Source: Chara braunii
Taxonomy: Eukaryota; Streptophyta; Charophyceae; Charales; Characeae
DNA: 25,968 nt
Direction of reading: 5' to 3'
Assembly (NCBI GenBank): GCA_003427395.1
Contig: BFEA01000150.1
Location: 747,641-773,608 of the forward strand
In this document: positions 9,834 to 18,195 of the stretch, piece after piece
How positions within the stretch are numbered: the first letter of the stretch is position 1
Layout: each line of letters opens with the position of its first letter
Position numbers and translations under genes: made by a program
The notes under the pieces: model-generated
The model's input: the letters and a program-made list of their open reading frames with translations, nothing else
What the model was told of the DNA's origin: nothing
Databases searched by the model: none

Positions 9834-10290
9834 GTAGAATTGCATTTTTTCATCCATGATCCGATCTCAAGAATAGAACACGCGACCTCCCTCATGGGAG
9901 TTGCACGCTCAACCAAACTGCTAAGTTGACTGGGGTGAAAGTTAAGCCCCAAGATGGGTATAGGCCTGTCGACGCAGCCACCAGTCAATGTGTTTTCTCA
10001 TTGCCGGTTACTGTGGTAATCAAGAATTGCATTTTTTACGTTTATGATCCGACCTCCTCATGGGAGTTGCAGGCTTAACCAAACTGCTCAGCTGACTGGG
10101 GTGAAAGTTAAGCCCCAAGATTGGTATAGGCCTGTCGACACAGCCACCAGTCAATGTGTTTCCTCACTGCCGGATAATGCACTAATCAAGAATTGCATTT
10201 TTTACGTTCATGATCCGATCTCCTCGTGGGAGTTGAAGGCTCAACCAAACCGCTAAGCTGACTGGGGTGAAAGTTACGCCCCAAGATAGA
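9834..10290 (-). repeat. three tandem tRNA-like (SINE-like) units
   Basis: Three direct copies start at about 9836, 10021 and 10187. Each reads AGAATTGCATTTTTT at its left, then a GATCCGA word, ATGGGAGTTG, and ACTGGGGTGAAAGTTA. On the minus strand, unit 1 contains TTAGCAGTTTGGTTGAGCG, close to a tRNA D-arm/A box, then a CTCCC-ATGA-GGGAG hairpin in the place of an anticodon arm, then GTGTTCTATTC, close to a B box, in about 76 bases (9859-9934), followed by an A-rich end. Units 2 and 3 lack about 20 bases that include the B-box-like part. This suggests a degraded tRNA-derived SINE amplified in tandem; the tRNA identity is not resolved. Confidence 0.55.
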
Positions 10291-10892
10291 AAAAGAAAAT
10301 GAAGAGAATGAGGCATTAAGAGGCAGAGGAAACGGGGGGCGGGGGGGGGAGGGGAACGAATGGCAGCGAAAAAGAAGAGGTTGGAGGAGGAGAGGAGGAA
10401 GTTGAACGCGAGAGAGAAAGGGAGAGAAAAAGAAGACAAAAAAAAAAAAAAAAAAAGGATAAAGCAGAAGAAGATAAAAAAGAAAGATGAAAATAATGAA
10501 CTTATAGGCTTTTCATGTGAAGATAGTTCTTCAGCATCGTTCCTGCACGGGAAGAAAAAAGAAAAGAAAAGAAAAAGGGAAAAAAAAGTTAAAAAAACAT
10601 GTCCCATAAAGTCGCGCTCGTTCCCGGCGCGAGTGGTCTGGTAGCACATCAGGACCAGGTTCTCATCGCGCGGAGGTGGAAGCCAAGAAGATAGAGGAGA
10701 GAGCACAAGAGGGAGGAGGAGGAGGTGGAGAAGAAGAAGAAGAAGAAGAAGAAGAATAGATATGAAGAAGCGAACGGTGGATGGAAGGGGGACAAAGGAC
10801 ACGGGCAGGAAATCGCAAAGAATGTAGAAGGAGAAGAAAGGAAAACAAGCTGGACGAAAGGCAGAAGGAAACCGTGGAAATCGAAGAGGAGA
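10291..10892 (+). repeat. long purine-rich tract with poly-A and (AAG)n
   Basis: About 600 bp dominated by A and G on the + strand, with an A-run at about 10439-10457 and an (AAG)n microsatellite at about 10731-10757. The long open frames on both strands here are compositional artefacts. A mixed-sequence island lies near 10500-10545 and another at 10595-10690. Confidence 0.8.
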
Positions 10893-11155
10893 TGTAGCGG
10901 TACCCCTACGGCCCGATAGTGAGGCCGGACCAGTTTCAGGCCGTCGGCCTGACCCTGGTCCGGTACCAGGTTGTCCCGTTCCTGGACCTAGGCCGGTATA
11001 TCACTTCGGCCTAGGCCCAGGGCGGGAGGTTTATTCACTCAGTTGTTCGTTCGTTCATTCGAACCGGACTAGACGTTCATTCAGCTGCTGCTTCATGTGT
11101 GTGTTCATCTCCTCTCTCTCTTTCTCTCTCACACCATCTCACCACGTGCGTCACA
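10893..11155 (+). mobile_element. LTR of a second retroelement family
   Basis: 263 bp beginning TGTAGCGG and ending GTCACA (TGT...ACA ends), directly followed by a primer binding site. I found no second copy in the window, so this is a 5' LTR of a truncated element. Its internal part is rich in CCGG/GGCC words, then TTCGTTCGTTCATTC and a CT-rich end. Confidence 0.7.
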
Positions 11156-11174
11156 TTGGTATCGGAGCAGGTTC
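11156..11174 (+). other. primer binding site, initiator-Met tRNA type
   Basis: TTGGTATCGGAGCAGGTTC lies directly after the LTR end. It differs from the common plant TGGTATCAGAGC by A to G and continues into AGGTTC, the complement of the T-arm of the tRNA. Confidence 0.8.
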
Positions 11175-11397
11175 TCGACCTCTGCTCCCACCCTCCCTCC
11201 CTCTCGTGTTACCGAGCAACCATGGCCAGCCATCTCCAAAGCTGGCACATGTAACTGCAACCGACCATCATCGTTACCAGGTACAACCTTCAATCAAGCT
11301 GGCGTCTTTCCTCTTCCATGATCTTGAAGAAGGCACATCGCCAACTACTGCTAATCTCCTACCGAATGCAGGCGTGATGTGGCGCCGTTGGTGCTAC
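11175..11397 (+). mobile_element. short internal stub of the second element
   Basis: About 220 bp with ATG at 11221 followed by a short frame (MASHLQSWHM, then stop). It fades into 18S rRNA-like sequence near 11398. No gag motif is recognisable, so the element is truncated at or before this junction. Confidence 0.45.
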
Positions 11398-11565
11398 TAC
11401 TCGCCGGATGCTCCTCCTATGGAATGAATGGCCCGCTGAAGTGTCTGGATTGCTGCGACCTCGGCGGGTTGCCGCTCGCAATGGGTGAGAAGTCCATCGA
11501 ACCTTCTCATCTTAAGAAGGCGACTCCAACATGGTTCCTATAGGTGAACAGCGGAAGGATCATTG
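11398..11565 (+). pseudogene. degenerate 3' end of 18S rRNA
   Basis: Recognisable blocks in the right order: GCTCCTCCTATGGAATGAAT, CTGAAGTGTCTGGATTG, GAGAAGTCCATCGAACCTT, ATGGTTCCTATAGGTGAAC and GCGGAAGGATCATTG. They correspond to the last ~170 bases of eukaryotic cytoplasmic 18S rRNA, including the universal 3' terminal GGAAGGATCATTG. Several positions conserved in nearly all eukaryotes are changed (for example AACAAGGTTTCCGTAGG reads AACATGGTTCCTATAGG, and GAACCTGCGG reads GAACAGCGG). A functional rRNA would not tolerate this, so it is a pseudogene or decayed copy. The upstream body of 18S is absent. Confidence 0.85.
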
Positions 11566-11869
11566 ACACTTGGACGGCCGACCTCCTGCCACGTCAGCAC
11601 GTCCTCCCCTTCCGGCTCTCTTCTCGCCCCCCTCCCTTCCCCCCCTATCCCGACTCCCCTGACTTTCCCTGATCGTATCCCGATCCCGTCCTCTCCTCTC
11701 CACTCCCCCCTTCCCGATCCCAACCCAACTTCTCCCCGCCCAATCCCGCTTCCGCTCCTTGCACACGAGACCCTCCACGCACCCGACCCCGACCCAGCAC
11801 ACTCGCGCGCGCACCCCAACCCACCTCGCCTCTCGTGCCTATTCTTCCCCCTCACCAAACTCGATCCCC
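11566..11869 (+). other. ITS1-like pyrimidine-rich spacer
   Basis: Follows the 18S 3' end where ITS1 would sit. Very rich in C and T on the + strand. No 5.8S sequence is visible before the gap. Confidence 0.45.
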
Positions 11870-12007
11870 NNNNNNNNNNNNNNNNNNNNNNNNNNNNNNN
11901 NNNNNNNNNNNNNNNNNNNNNNNNNNNNNNNNNNNNNNNNNNNNNNNNNNNNNNNNNNNNNNNNNNNNNNNNNNNNNNNNNNNNNNNNNNNNNNNNNNNN
12001 NNNNNNN
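11870..12007. other. assembly gap (138 N)
   Basis: A run of N of unknown true length. If the left flank is rDNA, collapsed rDNA (5.8S, most of 28S) could be hidden here. Confidence 0.95.
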
Positions 12008-12600
12008 CCCCCCCCTTCCTCCCCCCTCCCCCACACGGCTTTCCCGCCTAATCCCCTCGGACCCCATTATCGAGCGCATCGATCCGGCACTGCACCAGGG
12101 CAGCGCGGGACCCTCCCGACCGCGTCACGCATGAGTTGGTTTAAGTCCTTCGTCACAAATAATACATGTGGAGCTTCCTTAAGCCGCTCCGGCCGAGTGC
12201 GCCAGCCATACCTCTCGCGAGTCCCTACGACAGGATAGGGCCTATGCGAGGCACGACTTACCTACACCTTACGAGAGCTGTCAACTCCCTTCGGTGGGCG
12301 TATCCCCGCCGAGCTACCAATCCACAGTACGAGAGCAGAGGTGGACCAGCCGAGGGCGATTCTCGTTCGCTGTAGCATAGGGGGTACGCGCGGTAATACG
12401 CCTCTATCGGACCCGCACGCGAACCGACATCTCGGGGGGCTGAAGTCCCAAGCGCGATTCGGCGTCGGTCGACTAGGACGCACCCCACACACCACGCGCA
12501 CACCACTCTAGCAACCACAAGACAACAACACACACACACACACTCACGAAACGACACAACGCAAACAACGTGACAACGCTCCTAGCCCCTCGGTAGCCGT
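12008..12600 (+). other. unassigned, possible degenerate 28S 3' region
   Basis: No credible protein frame. ACAGTACGAGAG at 12324-12335 matches the core of the 28S sarcin-ricin loop, and ATACGCCTCTATCGGA (about 12397-12413) resembles the ACGCCTCTAAGTCAGA block that lies after that loop in 28S. The surrounding bases do not align convincingly to me. A (CA)n tract occurs around 12529-12543. Confidence 0.3.
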
Positions 12601-12601
12601 C

Positions 12602-13690
12602 CCATAACTCTCTGATGCGGAAATCGAACAGGCGTCGTGCGTGAGACTTTGTATAAAACCGCGCGGACGCAGGGTTGACTTATATCGACTCTCAATGCAA
12701 TCGTATGCAAGCAGTCGCAATGATGGTGTACTATGTGGTACCCATACTTATGCGGTCCTCGTTAATCTCGAGGGTCACATTCGACACTCAATTGTCGGCT
12801 GACACACGCCTTGAGGGTTAATCTCTCGACGCTGGACAACCGCCATGAGCGGTTGAGAACCACACACCCTCTTCTGCACCCTTATGCAGAGTGGGTGGTA
12901 CACAGGTTTAAACCTGTGGTGGTCGTCGTCTCTCGCGGTCCTAGGGGTAAGTCCTCCCTGGGTCTGGGCGAAAGTCAAGGGGTTTGACTTTGACGGCTGC
13001 CACGGACTACAGCGTCCAACCATAAACATCTCTAAAAAGCAAAGGATAAGGAATAGCCCGACGGTTCCCCCGCCTAATAAAAATCATAACCCTGGGGCGC
13101 CCTCCCCCTTTCTCGCGTGGTGTCGGCGGCCTATAGTAATCCCAAACATTCGTCCATATGTACCGGTCCCTTTTTGATCCCATAACTTTTACACCCTAGG
13201 GCGGTGAGACATCGCGCGCGGGATTTTGATATAAAGCCGCGCAGCTGCGGGTCAATGTCATACCAACCAACAATGCCAACCTTACGTGGTAATCGCGTCT
13301 CTGCCTCGCGATATTGAATGGCTGAGGGAATATATCGTGAGGGGTTACCCCACACGATATTGAACGACTGAAGGACATGCCGTTCGACCCTCGCGACATT
13401 TCCGCCTTCAGGGTGGGGTGCCTCGATGGGCAAAGCGAATAGGATCTGCGCGAGGGAAAATCCCTCCCCTGCAGAGTCTAGGGCTTGGGATGTCCTGGAC
13501 AAGGATCTTGAATCCCAGCCCAGGACCAACGTCCGACTAAGAGAATCCTCAAGAAGCAAAGCAAAATACCAGGATGGGTCTTCCCTGGGCCTCCTAGTCT
13601 TAACCTCTGAGTATGCTCTTTGTGGGGGGGACCCTTAACCCATGCAAACACTCATCCTAGGTACACCCATATATACATATAAAAGGGGAA
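12602..13690 (+). repeat. diverged ~578-bp direct duplication, IGS-like
   Basis: CCCATAACT recurs at 12601 and 13179, GTGAGAC near 12641 and 13204, and TATAAAACCGCGCGGACGC (12652) against TATAAAGCCGCGCAGCTGC (13230), all at an offset of about 570-578 bp. The remaining sequence has diverged strongly. The unit is also full of small hairpins. Position after rRNA-like sequence and the repeated TATA-containing motif fit an rDNA intergenic spacer, but this is inference; no known IGS was compared. Confidence 0.45.
12782..13526. repeat. cluster of short perfect hairpins
   Basis: Perfect inverted repeats: 12782-12797 (5-bp stem), 12837-12855 (7, loop CATGA), 12873-12890 (6), 12901-12918 (18-bp uninterrupted palindrome), 12971-12991 (8), 13292-13312 (6), 13332-13360 (8 bp, an A/A mismatch, 4 bp more, loop TTA), 13452-13466 (6). 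13486-13526 holds two crossing stems (6 and 7 bp). The stem sequences are unrelated to one another. Confidence 0.8.
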
Positions 13691-13695
13691 GTATG
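13678..13695 (+). promoter_or_regulatory. TATAAAAGGGG motif: Pol I promoter-like or polypurine tract plus LTR start
   Basis: TATAAAAGGGGAAG (13678-13691) is followed by TA and then TGTGACGATC. Plant RNA polymerase I start sites are typically of the TATATRGGG type, which fits the rDNA context. Equally, AAAAGGGGAAG followed within two bases by TG is how a polypurine tract and LTR start look. No matching LTR partner or 5' external spacer is identifiable, so both readings stay open. Confidence 0.35.
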
Positions 13696-14360
13696 TGACG
13701 ATCACTTCTCACAGTCTCACTGAGGTCCCTCACAATAATACGTATATATGTGATCGCAGGCAACCAAATCCAAAATTTGATTCACAGCACATACCTGCAA
13801 TCACATCAACGAGTCAAATCAACAGCCCACGCACTACACGGAGTCAACCCCAACCATCTTTGACACTCATACCCCTCGCTTTAGCCATGCAAGCCCCAAA
13901 CCTCCTGTCCAACCAACCTTAATTAAGTACTCAGTACCTTTGTTAAATGACCATTCAATAAAAGTGTGGGTGAAACCATAATCAAACAATGGAAATCACC
14001 AGGGCTAAAGCCTTTTAGGCTGAGTGTAGAGGGTGAGTTGGAACTGAGTCGTAAACCGACGAATCGGCAACCGACCTGTTATCAGTGATAACAGAAGATG
14101 GTCCTCAAGGGATCAAGCTGAATCCAGTCCTGAACTTCAATCAGACGATCAAAAGGACCTGTAACACATGACAGGTCAATGTCCCGGCTAAACCTATAAG
14201 TTCATGGAGAACAATCTCCATATCGTGATCTTACCCAAATTACCCTAGTTAACTATGTCTAAGCCTACCTCTAAGCAATATGGTAAAATTTTCCCTTAGT
14301 CAAAGTGGACTTATCTAATCTCCACCTGTCAAAACATAATTGATCTCTTTTAAACTAAGA
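13696..14360. other. AT-rich spacer with hairpins
   Basis: No protein gene. It contains perfect inverted repeats at 14076-14094 (9-bp stem, 1-base loop), 14156-14177 (7-bp, loop AACACATG) and 14204-14221 (7-bp, loop ACAA). Confidence 0.7.
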
Positions 14361-15110
14361 AAATTTCGGCAGTGCTTCCCGTAGGAAAGGTGTCTTTCCA
14401 GAATTTATAAAAGTCCGGATATGAAAGCAGAAATAATTTTTAACTCCAGAAAGTCAAAATTATGTCTAACTTCCAGAAATAGCAGAAATTTTGGCAGCAC
14501 TCCCTTTAAAAATGGAGACTTCCTAGATTTATACTAAATCAGATATGAAAGCAGAAATAATTTCTAACTCTCGAAAGTCAAATTTATGTCTAACTTCCTG
14601 AAATAGCAGAAATTCGGGCAGCAATCCCTTTAGAAAGGGATACTTCCTAGATTTACACTAAGTCAGACTCGAAAGACGGCTCGAGCTCAACTTTAAACAG
14701 AATTTAACTAACTTCTTAATTTTGTAGAAATTTCGGCAGCACCTCCTCTAGAAAAGTGTTATTCCAAAATTTATACAAAGCTAAGTCTAGAATTTGAAAG
14801 TAACTTTGACTTCCTAAAGTTCAATTTTGTCTAACTCTCTGATTTAACAAAAATTTGGGCAGCACTCCCTTTAGAAAGGCAGTCTTCCCAGATTTTAACT
14901 AAGTTAGATAAGAGGAGAGACAAAGTTGAACTTTTGACAAGTCAAAATTCAACTAACTCCTTGGATTTGTAGAAATTTCGACAGCGCTTCCCGTAGAGAA
15001 ATAAGCTTGCCAAGATTTATACAAAGCCAAGTATAACAAAAGATCTCAGAAAATGCAAGAATTGACCTAAGTGAAAAAAAGTTATTACAGAAAATGCAGG
15101 AATTGACACT
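14361..15110 (+). repeat. six tandem units of ~120 bp
   Basis: The anchor AAATTTCGGCAG (with variants) occurs at 14361, 14486, 14610, 14728, 14851 and 14973, giving periods of about 118-125 bp. Each unit continues with a TCCCTTTAGAAAGG-like word, then ATTTATAC, then a run ending in CTAACT. The middle word is self-complementary; in unit 3 it is a perfect hairpin, ATCCCTTT AG AAAGGGAT (14624-14641). AT-rich, with no reading frame kept across units. Confidence 0.85.
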
Positions 15111-15315
15111 AACTCCTATGGCTTTAGCACGTGCCGAGCAACTAAAACAACTAGCTATAATACTGAAACCCAAACAAACTAGCCATCTCACTCAGTCACA
15201 TGCAAACCAAACCACGAATATAAGTACTCTCACCATCCCAAGCTCATTCCATATAGATAGTTTATGAATCTTTTAAGTCATTGAACCCTTATTTCCCTCT
15301 TACATAAGACATAGA
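15111..15315. other. AT-rich spacer, nothing recognised
   Basis: Joins the 120-bp repeat to the hairpin array. No gene, no clear repeat. Confidence 0.6.
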
Positions 15316-15999
15316 GTTAGAACATTCGCCATGGAAAGAATGCCAAACTTACCTTTAAGATATACATGAACAGGTTGCACAACTACTTCTTTCTTCTTTT
15401 GGGCATATGACTAGGTTATTCGTCATGGAAACAATGCCTAGCCGCCCTGAGCCGTTTAATATCCAAAATTTAGTATTTATCTGACTTTCTTTTCAAAAAG
15501 GAAAGCAAATATGGACAGGGGACTGAACCATTCGCCATGGAAACAATGTTCAGCTTGCCCAGACTATTTCCATTTATACTTTGTATTTTTCCCTTTCTCT
15601 CCCTAATGATATGGCTTAACGCTGGACCATTCACCATGGAAACAATGGCCAGTTGTCAGTTCACATGCAAATATATATAAAGTATTTTCCCTTTATAATC
15701 AGTTTAGCTTACTTGCGTGTTTTTTAGGCTAAACCATTCACCATGGAAACAATGTTTAGCCTTAGACCAGAAATCCTCCCTCAGAATAAACAAGAACTTA
15801 AACTCCTTCAATCAGGCAAACCCCCAGAGTTAACTAGAGCAACCAGGCCATTCACCATGGAAACAATGCCTGGTTCTCCAGAAAACAACTAAATACACAC
15901 AACAATCAGGCCATTCACCATGGAAACAATGCCTGGTCCTTCAGAAAACAGTCAAATAAATACAACCTTGAGCCATTTACTATGGAAACAATGCTCAGG
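15316..15999 (+). repeat. array of eight hairpins with constant core and covarying arms
   Basis: The core CATTCACCATGGAAACAATG or a close variant begins at about 15323, 15417, 15529, 15628, 15735, 15849, 15912 and 15974. Its ends CATT and AATG pair, and outside them lie arms that differ from copy to copy yet stay complementary: CTAGG/CCTAG (15411/15437), CTGAA/TTCAG (15523/15549), CTGG/CCAG, AGGCTAAA/TTTAGCCT (15726/15755), AACCAGG/CCTGGTT (15841/15869), CAGG/CCTG (15907/15932), TGAG/CTCA (15969/15994). Copy 1 pairs only partly. Most copies have one unpaired base between the 5' arm and CATT. Spacing is 63 to 114 bp. Flanks are unrelated except for copies 6 to 8, which share a 63-bp unit. Confidence 0.9.
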
Positions 16000-17169
16000 C
16001 TTTGGTTGACCCTTCCAAACGCATGCAAGACTACCTTTCTCCCATCTTCCCCCAGTTTATCCCTTTGTCTGCTTTCAACTAAAATCAAGAAGAAACTTAG
16101 GCTTCACTCTCACACGTTCCTTCCATTCAGTCTGATTGGGTCCTGAAGAGAAAGCAAAAACAATAAGGACAACCTCATGCATACAAGAGTCATACTGCAG
16201 GGGGATAAACAAACATGGGTGGTAGTAGGTTGTACAGATGGAAGTGGTTTACCTGACGATTCCCTGCCTCCAGAACTCCTCCTGAGTACCGGCAGGGCTC
16301 CTGCAATCGGTGGGTGGACTCCCCACAGAGTCTTGACGCGGACCTACGGGTTGCAATCCCGCCTGCCGCCTTCATCTCAGAACATTACCAGACTTACAGT
16401 AAGAAGGGCAGACGGAGAAGTATTGAGTCTCTCAGATCCAAGAGGGGTGCTCTCAAGCTCACTGGAGAGGGCCTTGTAATCTTTTAGCTCCTGAGGGCCC
16501 CGCAATGGTAGCCAATATAATAGCTTAGTCAACTCTTGAAGCCAAACTGCTGAGCCAAACTCCCCTGACAGACTCCCGAATCGCAGCAATAACCCCCCCC
16601 CTCACCCCTACTCCTCCGATGAAACCGTAGCTACGCAGTATTAAACAGCCATACTTAGACCGCGTATCCACTCCGTGTGCCCCGCGCTCAAAGTATAGAG
16701 ATACACAACAAACTACGAACTGAACCGCAGTGGAAATGTGATGAGAACGGCAGCGCATCCAGTGTTCAGCAATCCGCCTAGCCGTACCAACAGCAAAGTA
16801 CTTCGGAGCACCGCGGCATCCACCGTACCACCAATAGCAGCACCAAGTGGCTTGCTTAAGCAGCAACAGCTCAACCAGTTCCCTCTGAGTAAACGGGTGC
16901 CCTCCCCGACACTCCTCACAGTTCAACAGGCGAGGGGATCTTTGGCCTGCCAATGCCCGTAGGCCAATCGCTTCACCAGCTAGGAACAAGCATGCACCGC
17001 CGATTCTCAGTCCCTCCCCTTTTGTATATGGCCATAGCGATAGGCTATTCCTTTTCACCTGTAGTTGCTCGCGCCTCTAAGTCCGCCTACTACGGGCTGA
17101 TACATGCAGCCCGCTCGTTGTTGCAGCCTCTTGCTGTTCACAAGTTCTCTGTCCGGAAAGAGGTTAGTC
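16000..17169. other. no gene recognised; possible rRNA scraps
   Basis: Only short frames without domain features. Short antisense rRNA-like words occur: CGCCTGCCGCCTTC (about 16360), ATTACCAGACT (16385) and GAGCCAAACTCCCC (16551), each 11-14 bases and resembling conserved 18S or 28S stretches; individually they could be chance. A perfect 7-bp hairpin CGGGCTG/CAGCCCG lies at 17093-17113. Confidence 0.4.
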
Positions 17170-17253
17170 ACCACCCCCCCCCCCCATAGAATCAAGAAAG
17201 AGCTCTCAATCTGTCAATCCCTGCTAACAATTCACTCCACCAACTAAGAACGG
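17170..17253 (-). pseudogene. two antisense 18S rRNA blocks in swapped order
   Basis: CATAGAATCAAGAAAGAGCT and the following CTCAATCTGTCAATCC (17185-17220), preceded by a long C-run, match the antisense of the conserved 18S block that reads GATTGACAGATTGAGAGC in sense. After 10 bases, CTCCACCAACTAAGAACGG (17235-17253) matches the antisense of the 18S block that lies just downstream in the gene. In a normal antisense copy the second block would come first, so the two adjacent blocks are each antisense but permuted. The rest of 18S is not seen here. Confidence 0.8.
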
Positions 17254-18195
17254 TGAGGCACCTGACGCATTGTTACCATGCCCCCGAAACAGCGCCATGT
17301 ACGTACCTCCTCTTCACATGCGGCCCACGTCTCATCACCTAGATCGAGCAGCCCGAATGAACTTCCCGCTAGAAAGTGGGCAGGTACACTGTCCTTCAGC
17401 TGCACCCGCAGAGCAGTGGGGAAAGCTCTACCCGCATCGGCACATCAAGCAACGCAGCTGTCAACAGGTAAGTCTCCAACCTCGCTCCCTGCCTGCAGCG
17501 TCCCCCACAGAAGCAGTTAGAAAAAAACCCGAATGAATCTTCCACCAAAATAAGGGAAGGTTCATTCTACTTTTATTTCCCTCTCCTCGGGCGCAGCTCG
17601 GAATCCCACAACCCCAAATCGAGCTACTAACTCCTTGATATGAATCCCCCGTCGGATTCGCTGTCCCTCAAAACGTCCGGCTAACTCTTTAATCTGCCCG
17701 ATTTCATAAGGAATCGAGAGAAATTCTCGACTTCTCTTCCCATCACTCCTCCATGTCCATGCACCACTTCCCCTTACTAACTCTAATTTTGCTAATCTAA
17801 CATCGAAACTACCCTTACCACTAAGCTCGCCTTGGCCCAAGACCTCAAAATCATGGCCTCCCTTGCCTGATTCTGTTTAGAAACGAGGGAGATACTCGTT
17901 TCCTCTTGCCTCCTTCCCTACCCCCGCCATAGCTTCACGCAGTCTCCTTTCGTACTAACTTTTTTCCTACTCTACTAATACTAAAACTAACATCAGCAAC
18001 ACACCCGCGCGGGGTAAAAAACCCGGGATCGCCTCTTCCCCCCTCTCAATTTCGTTAAGGATCGAGCGGGCTTCGCTATCTTCTACCTGCCATCTTTCTC
18101 CCCCTTCGTCACTCCTCCATCCCAACTTTCACATGCACCTGGCTCAAAACCCCGTCCAAATCCATCCGCTCTTTCTTCCTTCCTTGTGTGCGCCT
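17254..18195. other. no gene recognised; hairpins
   Basis: Unassigned sequence. Inverted repeats at 17531-17567 (GAATGAA and CTTCC pairing with GGAAG and TTCATTC), 17714-17730 (6-bp) and 17880-17902 (GAAACGAG/CTCGTTTC). CTCCTTTCGTACTAA at 17944 resembles the antisense of the 28S sarcin-ricin loop but is too short to call. Confidence 0.6.

Noticed and set aside
10182-10919. Long open frames on both strands (poly-Lys/Glu and poly-Leu/Ser/Phe proteins)
   Set aside because: They are translations of a purine-only tract; no domain, start context or codon structure supports a gene.
11563-12238. Open frames running through the 138-N gap
   Set aside because: They are open only because N codons cannot be stops, in CT-rich spacer DNA.
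13564-13600. 5S rRNA C-box-like word (CAGGATGGGT then CCTGGG)
   Set aside because: No upstream A box or other 5S sequence in the right place.
15316-15999. CRISPR-like array (short repeat, variable spacers)
   Set aside because: Spacing varies from 63 to 114 bp, the arms next to the core change, there are no cas genes, and the context is eukaryotic.
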